From assembly GCF_900188105.1 (NCBI RefSeq), contig NZ_FZNP01000002.1:372001-436000 (forward strand): DNA of 64,000 nucleotides. The letters are read 5' to 3'. Every line of letters begins with the position of its first letter. Position 1 is the first letter of the stretch. The notes below the pieces were generated by a model, which was given only the letters and a program-made list of their open reading frames with translations, searched no databases and had not been told where the DNA came from. Made by a program: the position numbers and the translations under genes. The stretch comes from Actinomadura mexicana (GTDB lineage Bacteria > Actinomycetota > Actinomycetes > Streptosporangiales > Streptosporangiaceae). Below, piece by piece: positions 1 to 8,225 of this stretch.

Positions 1-1195
1 CGTCGGAGTTCGGGGCGACCAGGCCGTTCGAGCGCCCGTCGGAGTTGACCCCCGAGCCGCGGATCACGGCCAGGACGCGGTCGCCGTCCCGCTCCGCGTC
101 CGACAGCCGCTTCAGGACGACGGCGCCGCAGCCCTCCGCGCGGACCATGCCGTCGGCGGACGCGTCGAACGCCTTGCAGTGCCCGTCCGCCGCCGTCCCG
201 CCGGCGAGGTCGAACGTCATCGTGACGGTCGGCGACAGCAGCAGGTTCACGCCACCGGCCAGCGCCACGTCGGCCTCGCCGCTGCGCAGCGCCTGCACGG
301 CGAGATGCGCCGAGACCAGCGACGACGAGCACGCCGTGTCGACGATCATGCTGGGGCCGCGCAGGTCGAGCAGGTACGACAGCCGGCCCGCGATGATGCT
401 GAGCGCCGCGCCCGTCGCCGTGAACGGTTCGAGGGACGCCAGGTCGGACGCCGTGAACGCGGCGTACTCCGGCGCGGACACGCCGACGAAGACGCCCGTG
501 CGGCTGCCGCGCAGCGACGCCGGGCCGATGCCGGCGTGCTCGAACGCCTCCCACGCCACTTCGAGGACGAGCCGCTGCTGCGGGTCCATGACCGCGGCCT
601 CGCGCGGGGTGATGCCGAAGAACTGCGCGTCGAACTCGGCGACGTCCCGCAGGAAGCCGCCGAGCCGCGTGGTGCGGGCGAGCAGGTCGCCGACCTCGGG
701 GGAGCCGTCGTCGAACGCGTCCCAGCGGCCGTCCGGCACCTCGCGGACGGCGTCGCCGCGCCCGGTCAGGAAGCGCCAGTAGTCGTCCGGACCGGTCAGG
801 TCGCGGCCGCCGCCGGGGAAGCGCAGGCCGGCGCCGACGACGGCGATCGGCTCGTCGCCCGCGGCCCGCCGCACGGCCGGCTCCGGCGCCGGGGCCTTCT
901 CGGGGGTCCCGCCGGCCAGCGCGACGGAGAGCTTGTTGATCGTCGGGTGTTCCCAGACGAGGGTGGCGGGGAGGGCCCGCCCGAGCATCTGCTCGAGCTC
1001 GCCGGCGATCGCGACCGCGTCCCGGGAGGCCAGACCGAACTCCTCCAGCGGCCGGTCGGGGTCGACCTCGGCGGCGGTGGTCCTGGAGCGGCGCGCGATC
1101 TGCTCGATCAGGTGCCGGCGGACCGAATCCTCGCTGATCCGTGTCTCGTCCTGCGCGTTCTCCCGCGCGGCTCCGGAACGATCGTTGCTCTGCAT
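1..1195 (-). CDS. Pks13-like polyketide synthase, N-terminal ACP-KS part (truncated by window edge)
   Basis: The 398 visible residues start with an acyl carrier domain whose attachment serine is S57 (GLASRDAVAIAGELE), followed from about residue 115 by a ketosynthase with active-site C289 (VDTACSSSL) and the later KS block AVIRGSGVNSDGRSNGL. An ACP ahead of the KS is the mycobacterial Pks13 arrangement, where the ACP receives an acyl chain from FadD32. As I recall, Pks13 uses S55 and C287, so the 232-residue spacing is the same. AT, second ACP and thioesterase would lie left of the window and are not seen. Start ATG at 1195 has a GGGGGAA ribosome site 8 nt upstream. It is divergent from the MFS gene. 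The family (ACP-KS type I PKS) is sure; Pks13-like function is inference. Confidence 0.9.
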   Translation of the reverse strand, partial: MQSNDRSGAARENAQDETRISEDSVRRHLIEQIARRSRTTAAEVDPDRPLEEFGLASRDAVAIAGELEQMLGRALPATLVWEHPTINKLSVALAGGTPEKAPAPEPAVRRAAGDEPIAVVGAGLRFPGGGRDLTGPDDYWRFLTGRGDAVREVPDGRWDAFDDGSPEVGDLLARTTRLGGFLRDVAEFDAQFFGITPREAAVMDPQQRLVLEVAWEAFEHAGIGPASLRGSRTGVFVGVSAPEYAAFTASDLASLEPFTATGAALSIIAGRLSYLLDLRGPSMIVDTACSSSLVSAHLAVQALRSGEADVALAGGVNLLLSPTVTMTFDLAGGTAADGHCKAFDASADGMVRAEGCGAVVLKRLSDAERDGDRVLAVIRGSGVNSDGRSNGLVAPNSD

Positions 1196-1463
1196 GCGGT
1201 GGGTTCCCCCCATGAAACCGGGATCGTTCGTCGAAGCGGAGGGACCACTTTGTCTTACGATGACCGACTCACGATGCGCACCCAGACCACTTTTCTCCCT
1301 CTCGTCTTGTCACGGTGATGACAAGACTCGGCAGTAACCAATGTGGCCTGATGGGATAGTTGTGGTACCGCGGCCTGAAGTCAGGGCTGAGTAACGAAGT
1401 GCGAACCAATAGTAACAATAGCGACGACTGTTTTTAGGGGGAAGCGGCGGATTTCCGCGGCCG
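1196..1463. promoter_or_regulatory. Divergent promoter region between pks and MFS exporter genes
   Basis: This 268-nt stretch has lower GC than its surroundings and carries the inverted repeat at 1304-1327. It must hold the promoters of both the leftward PKS gene and the rightward MFS-glycosyltransferase pair. No short gene is evident in it. Confidence 0.6.
1304..1327. promoter_or_regulatory. Inverted repeat GTCTTGTCA-N6-TGACAAGAC, probable operator (copy A)
   Basis: Perfect 9-bp arms (1304-1312 and 1319-1327) around CGGTGA. It lies 109 bp before the PKS start and 137 bp before the MFS start. The core TTGTCA-N6-TGACAA recurs at 10220-10237 upstream of the acyl-AMP ligase gene. Symmetry, spacing and recurrence fit a dimeric repressor site; the cognate regulator is not identified. 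Confidence 0.6.
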
Positions 1464-3869
1464 GTGCGGGAGTTCACGCCGTACGGACTGTTGACCCGCG
1501 GCCGATACCGATGGGCGCTGGCGGTGGTGGCCGTCAGCGCATTCATGATCACCATGGACAACACGGTGGTCGCGAACGCGCTGCCCACCATCATGAGCGA
1601 CCTCGACATGTCCAACTCGGCCAAGGACTGGGTCGCCACCGGCTACATCCTGATGTTCTCCTGCCTGATGGTGGCGGGCGGGCGGCTCACCGACGTCTTC
1701 GGCTGCCGCGTCACCTTCGTGTCCGGGATGGTCGTCTTCACCGCCGCGTCCGCCGTCTGCGGCCTCGCCCCCGACTCGGCGACCCTCATCCTCGCCCGCG
1801 TCACGCAGGGCGCCGGCGCCGCCCTGGCCCTCCCCGCCACGCAGGTCATGGTCACCGTCGGACGCACCGACAAGCAGCGCTCCCTCGGCACGATCGTCTG
1901 GGTCGGCGCCGGCTCCAGCGCCACCGCCCTCGGCCCCACCATCGGCGGCTTCATCGTCCAGCAGTGGAGCTGGGGCTGGATCTTCCTGATCAACATCGTC
2001 CCCGGCGTCCTGGTCATCCTGCTCGGCCTGGTCGTCCTCACCGGCAAGGGCGAGAACCGCGACGCCCGCGTCGACCTGCCCGGCGTCCTCATCTCCGCCA
2101 CCATGCTGTTCGCCTTCACCTACGGGCTGGAGTCGGGGAACAAGCACGGCTGGGCCGACCCGTCCGTCCTCAGCGTGTTCGCGCTCGCGTTCATCGCCCT
2201 GGCCTGCTTCGTCCTGGTGGAGAGCTGGGCCCCCGACCCGATGATCAATTTGCGGTTCTTCCGCAACCGGGTGTTCGCCGGCGGCCTGCTCTCCCAGATG
2301 CTCTACGGCATCGGCTTCAACGGGATGATCTTCTATTCGGCGACGTTCCTGCAGCGCTTCCTCGGATTCTCCCCGCCCCAGGCGGGCCTGGTGATGCTGC
2401 CGCCGTCCATCGCCATCATGGTCATGACGCCCGTCGCGTTCTGGCTGGCGACCAAGCTCGGCCCCCGCCCCGCCATCGGCGGCGGCCTCGCCCTCATGGC
2501 CTTCGGCATGTTCCTGTTCTCCACCATCCAGCAGGGCGACGGCTACGCCGACCTCATGCCCGGCGTCATGATCGTCGGCGTCGGCGCCGCGATGGGCATG
2601 CCGCTCGTCATGTACGTCCTGAAGGCCGTCCCGGAACAGCAGGCGGGCGTCGCGAGCGGCATCATCAACGTCATCCGCGAGGCTTCGGGCGCCTTCGGCA
2701 TCGCCATCGTCGGCCTGCTCATCCACCACGTCCCCGAGGAGGGCGCGAGCGCCGCCGAACTGGAGACGTTCCGCAGCGGCACCGCCTCCGGCCTCATCCT
2801 CGGCGCCGTCCTCGTCCTCATCGGCGGTTTGATCAGCGGCCTCACCCTCCCCAGCCGCCGCGGCTGGCTGGGCCCCAAGCACGGCAAGTCCTCCCCCCTC
2901 GTCGAACCCGCGCCCCGCCGCCCCGCCTCTCCCCCCCGCGACCCCGTCCCCGCCCTGACCGCCCCGGTCGCCGTCGCCACCCCGCCGGGCGAGCCTCTCC
3001 CACTCCCCCTCACCTGGGAGGAAGACCCCATGCCCGACCCCACCCCGGGCCCCCACTGGTGGACCGACACCCCGAAGCCCCAGGACGACACCTCCGCCTG
3101 GACCACCGAAACCCCCTGGCCCCCACCCCCGCCCACGCCCAACCCCTGGAAAGACTGGCCCACCCCCGAGCCGCCCCCCGGCACCCCGGGCACCCCGCCG
3201 ACCGAGCCATTGCCCGCGCCCTCCGAAACGCCCTTCCACTCCGCCATCCCGGTAAGCCCCCCGCGCCGGGCCACGGCACCGTCCCCAGACGCGAAAGCCC
3301 CGCCCAGCGCAGGCTCACAAGACGATCGCGATATCGCCGGAGCGCCCGACTCGCATTCGGACGAAGTACTCCGTCAGTCCGGCTCTGCGCCTGCCTCCGA
3401 AGAGCCCGCGCCGGGTATCGCGACCGGGCCCCTCGGCCTTGGTGCCGGTGAGGACACGGCGCCGCTCGGGCAGTCGACGATGCCCGCGGAGGCCGCCCGC
3501 CCCGAGGGCGGGGCCGAGGGCCTGCTCGGGAGCGAGGGCGCCGGCGTCGAAGAGCGCGGGGAGCGGTCGGCCGGGCACGCGGGGGCGGCTCCGCGCAGGG
3601 AACCGGCGATATCCGGCGAGCCTGCCGAGCCTGCCGGGAGTGGCGAGGCGCTCGCGGGCGGCTCGGAGGGTGTTGTCGGGGGCGGCGCGGATTCGCCGGC
3701 GGAGGGGGCGGGTGCCGGTTCGGCGGGTGAGGGTTCGGTGGAGGCCGACGAAGCCGAGGAAGGGGACGGGGGGCGGCCGGCGCCGCCGGAGGGGTGGTAC
3801 GAGCCCTACGTGCCCGAGAAGGAGCCGGTGGAGGACCCTCACATCGTCCCGCGTAGTGATGCCTGGTAG
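1464..3869 (+). CDS. MFS exporter, DHA2 (EmrB/QacA) type, with very long disordered C-terminal tail
   Basis: 801 residues. The first ~470 form a 14-helix drug:H+ antiporter with typical motifs (MDNTVVANALPTI near the first helix, GGRLTDVFG in the loop after helix 2). The remaining ~330 residues are unlike the family: first Pro/Thr/Trp-rich, then Gly/Glu/Ala-rich, no helix or known domain, ending acidic. Usual length of the family is about 480-530. The base skew flips inside the tail, from C-rich (about 2880-3290) to G-rich (about 3420-3830) on the coding strand. The GTG start at 1464 is only weakly preceded by a ribosome site. The next gene begins 8 nt after the stop, so both are probably one transcript exporting a glycosylated lipid or polyketide (inference). 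Confidence 0.9.
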   Translation: MREFTPYGLLTRGRYRWALAVVAVSAFMITMDNTVVANALPTIMSDLDMSNSAKDWVATGYILMFSCLMVAGGRLTDVFGCRVTFVSGMVVFTAASAVCGLAPDSATLILARVTQGAGAALALPATQVMVTVGRTDKQRSLGTIVWVGAGSSATALGPTIGGFIVQQWSWGWIFLINIVPGVLVILLGLVVLTGKGENRDARVDLPGVLISATMLFAFTYGLESGNKHGWADPSVLSVFALAFIALACFVLVESWAPDPMINLRFFRNRVFAGGLLSQMLYGIGFNGMIFYSATFLQRFLGFSPPQAGLVMLPPSIAIMVMTPVAFWLATKLGPRPAIGGGLALMAFGMFLFSTIQQGDGYADLMPGVMIVGVGAAMGMPLVMYVLKAVPEQQAGVASGIINVIREASGAFGIAIVGLLIHHVPEEGASAAELETFRSGTASGLILGAVLVLIGGLISGLTLPSRRGWLGPKHGKSSPLVEPAPRRPASPPRDPVPALTAPVAVATPPGEPLPLPLTWEEDPMPDPTPGPHWWTDTPKPQDDTSAWTTETPWPPPPPTPNPWKDWPTPEPPPGTPGTPPTEPLPAPSETPFHSAIPVSPPRRATAPSPDAKAPPSAGSQDDRDIAGAPDSHSDEVLRQSGSAPASEEPAPGIATGPLGLGAGEDTAPLGQSTMPAEAARPEGGAEGLLGSEGAGVEERGERSAGHAGAAPRREPAISGEPAEPAGSGEALAGGSEGVVGGGADSPAEGAGAGSAGEGSVEADEAEEGDGGRPAPPEGWYEPYVPEKEPVEDPHIVPRSDAW

Positions 3870-3877
3870 GAGGTAGC

Positions 3878-5107
3878 GTGAGCCGGATCGTGATCTTCGC
3901 GGCGGGGTCGCGGGGGGACATCCAGCCCTGCGTGGCGCTGGGCCGCGCGCTGCGGGCGCGGGGGGACGACGTGCGGCTGGTGGCGAGTGCGCGGTACTCG
4001 CCGATGGTCGTCGCGGCGGGGCTGGAGCTCGCGCCGCTGACGGCGGATCCGGCGGAGATCCTCGAATCGGACGCCGGGCAGGAGCTGCTGGCCGGAGGGC
4101 GGAATCCGGTGAAGTTCCTCGGCGGCTTCCGGCGGATCCTCGGGCCGATGGCCGAGCGGCTGCTGGCGGAGTGCTCGGACGCCTGCAAGGGCGCGGATCT
4201 GATCTTGGGACCCACGCTGGGGTTCCTTCCCCGGCATCTGGGCGAACATCTCGGTGTTCCGTGGGCGTTGATCCATTTCCAGCCGAGCGAGCCGACCGGG
4301 GCGTTCCCGCACCCGTTCGTCCCGCAGGCGCGCATGCTCGGGCCGCGGGCGAACCGGGCGAGCTTCCTCGCGGTCGATCAGATCGCGTGGCAGCTGTCGC
4401 GGCCGTTCATCAACCCGTGGCGGGACGAGGCGCTGGGGCTGCCGCGACTGCCGCTGCGGGGCCGGCGGCCCGACGGCGGCCCGGTGCTGGCGTGCTTCAG
4501 TCCGGTGGTGGTGCCGCGCCCCGAGGACTGGGCCTCCAACGTGAACCTGACGGGCTACTGGTTCCTTGACGAGCCGGAGTGGAAGCCTCCCGGGGAACTC
4601 GCCGAGTTCCTGGCGGCGGGGCCCGCGCCGGTGTACGTCGGGTTCGGGAGCATGGTGCCGAAGGACGTCGAGATGACCGGGATGGCCGTGCGGGCGTCCC
4701 TGAAGCTCGCCGGGGTCCGCGGCATCGTGCAGGGAGACCCGGCGACGTCGGACGAGGACGTGTTCGCCGTCCGGGACGTGCCGCACTCGTGGCTGTTCCC
4801 GCGCATGGCGGCGGTCGTGCACCACGGCGGCGCCGGCACGACGGCGGCGGGGCTGCGGGCAGGTGTGCCCACCGTGGTGTGCCCGTTCTTCGGCGACCAG
4901 CCGTACTGGGGCGAACGCGTCGCGGCGCTGGGAGCGGGGCCCTCGCCGCTGCCGTTCCGCGCGATGACCGTCCCGCGGCTCGCCTCGAAGATCCGGCGCG
5001 CGGTCCGGGACCAGGGGATGGCCGACCGGGCGACCGAACTGGGGCGGAGCATCCGGGACGAGGACGGCATCGGACGCGCACAGGAGATCATCGACTCGCT
5101 CCTCTGA
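3878..5107 (+). CDS. Glycosyltransferase, GT1/GT28 (sterol glucosyltransferase/MGT-like)
   Basis: 409 residues with a GT-B fold pattern: the N-terminal acceptor domain opens with AAGSRGDIQPCVALGRAL, as in GT28/sterol glucosyltransferases, and the C-terminal nucleotide-sugar site reads HHGGAGTTAAGLRAGVP followed by FFGDQPYWG. Length is normal for the family. GTG start with GGAGGT 6 nt upstream. It directly follows the MFS gene and sits inside the PKS/acyl-AMP ligase locus, so a plausible role is to add a sugar to the lipid product, as in mycobacterial and Streptomyces glycolipid or macrolide pathways. The sugar and acceptor cannot be read from sequence. Confidence 0.88.
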   Translation: MSRIVIFAAGSRGDIQPCVALGRALRARGDDVRLVASARYSPMVVAAGLELAPLTADPAEILESDAGQELLAGGRNPVKFLGGFRRILGPMAERLLAECSDACKGADLILGPTLGFLPRHLGEHLGVPWALIHFQPSEPTGAFPHPFVPQARMLGPRANRASFLAVDQIAWQLSRPFINPWRDEALGLPRLPLRGRRPDGGPVLACFSPVVVPRPEDWASNVNLTGYWFLDEPEWKPPGELAEFLAAGPAPVYVGFGSMVPKDVEMTGMAVRASLKLAGVRGIVQGDPATSDEDVFAVRDVPHSWLFPRMAAVVHHGGAGTTAAGLRAGVPTVVCPFFGDQPYWGERVAALGAGPSPLPFRAMTVPRLASKIRRAVRDQGMADRATELGRSIRDEDGIGRAQEIIDSLL

Positions 5108-5345
5108 CAGCCTGCTGGGCACGGCGGATCGTTTCGATCTTGCCGAGGACCCCGTGGTGGTAGGGGCCGGGGGCGTCGCCACTCCGGTCGCCGGGCTCGG
5201 GGGCCAGTTCCAGGCGCCACCAGACCATGAACCGGTACCGGTCGGGGTGGGCGGTGAAGTAGTCGGACAGCTGCCCGGCGCAGGCCGGTAGATCGGCGGG
5301 GTCCAGGTGGACGGTCAGGGCCCCGGCCGGCTGCCCGGCCAGGCC
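5088..5345 (-). pseudogene. TetR-family C-terminal remnant
   Basis: About 85 codons read leftward from just after the MmpL stop to a TGA at 5088-5090. The segment FTAHPDRYRFMVWWRLE, a helix with conserved W and Arg, looks like the ligand-domain helix of TetR/AcrR repressors, and the C-terminal part (KIETIRRAQQAVRG) also fits. There is no DNA-binding domain and no good start codon. The frame is the same as MmpL, being separated from it only by the MmpL stop codon, and the 3' end overlaps the glycosyltransferase end. I read it as the tail of a lost local repressor; a chance ORF is the alternative. Confidence 0.45.
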
Positions 5346-8162
5346 TCAGGGGGTGGCGTCCTCTTCGCCCCAGTGCCAGCCTGAGCCGTCCGGGTTGGGG
5401 ACGATCACGCGTCTGGTGCGCGGGGCGGTGCGCGGCGCCGGTCGCGGCGGGCCGTCCGCCCACGGCGCCCACGGCGCTCCCTCGGGCTCCGGCGGCCGAC
5501 CGGGCCGCGCGTCGCCCGGAGCCGTCCGGAAGACCAGCTTCGGCGACTCGCCCGCGCCCGGCTGGGGGGCGGCCTGGAACGCGGCGTTCGTGTCCGGTCG
5601 CTGACGGGCGCGCGGCACGTCGGCGAAAGCCCTGCTCGCAGGAGCGACCGGGCCGGCGGGCGCGCCGGACGGTGCGGAGTCTCGGCGGGTGGGAGGCGGC
5701 TCCGGGATGGCGGGCCGCATCGCGGCCGGCTCGGCGGTGTCCGGGAGGGGGTCCCCGTCCGGCGGCACGGTGCCGGCGGGAGGCGGGGTCGGTTCCGCCC
5801 AGTTGATGGCGTAGGGGAAGGGTTGCTCGTCCGGGAGGCGGGGCGGGGCCACGACGGCGCCCGCCGGGACGAGGGCGGTGCGTTCGCGCAGGTCCATGCG
5901 GGCGTGCAGGCCGGCGAGGAAGCCCGGCAGCCACCAGTTGGCCGCGCCCATGAAGCGCATCGTGGCGGGGACGAGGAGAGAGCGGACGAGGGCGGCGTCC
6001 ACGACGACGGCCACGAACATGCCGACGCCGATCAGTTTCACGACGGTGATCCCGGCCATGCTGAACGCGGCGATGACGAGGAGGAAGAGCAGCGCGGCGC
6101 TGGTGATGATGCCGCCCGTGTGCTGCATCCCGGACGCGACGGCGACGCGGTTGTCGTGCGTGAGGTCCCATTCCTCGCGGATGCGGCTCAGCAGGAAGAC
6201 CTCGTAGTCCATGGACAGGCCGAACACGACCGCGAGGATGAGGATCATGCTGGTGGCCTCGACGCCGTCGGTGGGGGTGAAGTCCAGCAGCCCGGCGAGG
6301 TGCCCGTACTGGAAGCCCCAGACGATCGCGCCGAACGAGGCGCCGATCGACAGGACGTTCATGACGATGGCCTTCAGCGGCAGGACGATCGAGCCGAAGA
6401 ACATGAACAGCAGGACGAACGTGGCGATCCCGACGACGAGCGCCATCTTCGGCAGGGATCTCATCAGGCTCGACATCAGGTCCATCTGGGCGGCGGTGCT
6501 GCCGCCGACGTCGATGTGCATCGGGTAGCCGTCCTTGGACAGGCTCAACCCGCGGATCTCGGTGACGAGGTCCTGGGCGTTCTGGTCCATCGGTTCGTAC
6601 TTGTGGGTGACGGAGATGCGCACGCCCCCGTACGAGCCGGAATAGCCGGTGAACTGGGCCTCGGTGACGCCGGGAAGGGAAGCGAGCTGCTTCCTGAACT
6701 GCTCAAGGTAGGGCGGGATGGGGTCGCCCTTGCCGGACGGCGTCCAGTCGCGCGGGATGAGGTCTCCGGACACCACCACGTCGATCGGCTCGACGGATCC
6801 GTTGGGGAAGTCCTTCTTGATGGTCTCCACCACGGCGCGGGTGGGGCTGCCCTTGGGCAGGACGCGGGCGTCCACGCTGCCGAACTGGACGTTCAGGAAC
6901 GGCACGAACATCACGCCCAGGATGACGAGCACGACCGCGAAGTACGGGAGCGGGTGCTTCATCACGCTGTGGCCGAGCCGGTACCAGAAGCCGCTCTCTG
7001 GGTCTCGCCGCGCGCGCTTGGACGAGGGTCGCCGCCACCACATCTGCCCGCCTTCGACGCGCGGCCCTAGGAGAGCCAAGAGCGTCGGCAGCAGGACGGT
7101 GGCTCCGAACACCGCGACCATGACGGTGGCTATGCCGGCGAGTCCGATCGTCCGGAGGAACATCTGCGGGAAGAGCAGGAGGCCCGCGAGAGCCGCCGAG
7201 ACGGTGATGCCGCTGACCATGATGGTGCGGCCCGCGGTCGCCATGGTGGCAGCCAGGGCGGCCTCACGTATGGGCTTGAGCGCCGTCCTGTACGCCTTCT
7301 TGGCGGCCTTGCGCGCTGCCTTGTCGCGTTCCCGCTTCCAGGGCTTTCCGGGTGGCAGACCTTGCGTGGCCATGCCGCGCTGAAGTTCTTCACGGAAACG
7401 GCTGATGATGAACAGCGAGTAGTCGATCGCCAGGCCGACGCCCATCATCGTGACGACTTCCAGGGCGAAGGACGTCACGTCGGCCGCGTACGTCACCACG
7501 TGCAGCACGGCCAGTCCGCCGACCGTCGAGAAGACGCCGACGAAGATGGGCAGGACCGAGGCCACCACGGCGCCGAACAGGATGACGAGCAGGAAGAGCA
7601 GGGGCAGCGCGGTGATGGTCTCCGCGCGGACGATGTCGGCCACGACCTGCTTGCCGAACTCCTCGCCCAGCGGGACGCTGCCGCCGTACCGGACGTCGAG
7701 CCCCGGCGCGACCAGGCGCTCCTTGACGGCGTGGTAGTTCTCCGTCTTGTCCGCGCCCTCCCTGCCCTTCAGCTTCACCGCGACGAAGGTCGAGTGCCGG
7801 TCGTGGGAGGCGAACGTGCGCGCGGCCTCGCCGTTGAACGACCAGTAGGAGATGATCTCGTCGACCTGGGCCTTGGGCAGCCGCGCGATGGTGGTGACGA
7901 CGCTCGCCTCGAAGCGAGGATCGTCCACCGTCATGGTGTCGCTCGAATACAGGACGAGGACGTCGGGGTTGGTGCTGCCGAAGTAGGTCGCGCCCAGCTT
8001 GGCGACGAGCGTCGAGGACGCGTCGGGGTCCTCGAAGCCGCCCTCCTTGAACTTGGCGAACACGCCGAGTCCCCAGGCGCCCGCCACCCCGGTCATGATC
8101 AGGATCAGGACGAGGCTGGTCCAGCGTCGCCGGTGGATGAGACGCCCCAGCCCCGAAAGCAT
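5346..8162 (-). CDS. MmpL-family RND lipid transporter
   Basis: 938 residues. One N-terminal helix (about 14-35), a periplasmic domain, five helices (about 185-365), a second external domain (about 425-570), five helices (about 572-745) and a Pro-rich disordered tail (about 760-938). The proton-relay Asp-Tyr pairs of MmpL proteins are present in GLAIDYSLF (D247-Y248) and GLSMDYEVF (D652-Y653). A basic cytoplasmic loop (about 265-300) is Lys/Arg-rich. MmpL3 also has a disordered C-terminal domain. The gene follows the acyl-AMP ligase by 63 nt on the same strand, so they are probably co-transcribed; the expected task is to move the finished acyl product across the membrane. Confidence 0.93.
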   Translation of the reverse strand: MLSGLGRLIHRRRWTSLVLILIMTGVAGAWGLGVFAKFKEGGFEDPDASSTLVAKLGATYFGSTNPDVLVLYSSDTMTVDDPRFEASVVTTIARLPKAQVDEIISYWSFNGEAARTFASHDRHSTFVAVKLKGREGADKTENYHAVKERLVAPGLDVRYGGSVPLGEEFGKQVVADIVRAETITALPLLFLLVILFGAVVASVLPIFVGVFSTVGGLAVLHVVTYAADVTSFALEVVTMMGVGLAIDYSLFIISRFREELQRGMATQGLPPGKPWKRERDKAARKAAKKAYRTALKPIREAALAATMATAGRTIMVSGITVSAALAGLLLFPQMFLRTIGLAGIATVMVAVFGATVLLPTLLALLGPRVEGGQMWWRRPSSKRARRDPESGFWYRLGHSVMKHPLPYFAVVLVILGVMFVPFLNVQFGSVDARVLPKGSPTRAVVETIKKDFPNGSVEPIDVVVSGDLIPRDWTPSGKGDPIPPYLEQFRKQLASLPGVTEAQFTGYSGSYGGVRISVTHKYEPMDQNAQDLVTEIRGLSLSKDGYPMHIDVGGSTAAQMDLMSSLMRSLPKMALVVGIATFVLLFMFFGSIVLPLKAIVMNVLSIGASFGAIVWGFQYGHLAGLLDFTPTDGVEATSMILILAVVFGLSMDYEVFLLSRIREEWDLTHDNRVAVASGMQHTGGIITSAALLFLLVIAAFSMAGITVVKLIGVGMFVAVVVDAALVRSLLVPATMRFMGAANWWLPGFLAGLHARMDLRERTALVPAGAVVAPPRLPDEQPFPYAINWAEPTPPPAGTVPPDGDPLPDTAEPAAMRPAIPEPPPTRRDSAPSGAPAGPVAPASRAFADVPRARQRPDTNAAFQAAPQPGAGESPKLVFRTAPGDARPGRPPEPEGAPWAPWADGPPRPAPRTAPRTRRVIVPNPDGSGWHWGEEDATP

Positions 8163-8225
8163 GATCCTCCTGTTTCGCCACGGCCGCCCGGAGGCTCCCT
8201 CGCCCCCGCGCGGCCGGTTCCGTCG

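Noticed and set aside
45..1337. Rightward genes over the first 1.3 kb
   Set aside because: These frames lie antisense to a PKS with clear KS and ACP motifs; they are shadows of its codons.
1434..3239. Leftward 600-residue Gly/Asp-rich protein
   Set aside because: Antisense to the MFS gene; composition is that of a shadow frame and no domain is visible.
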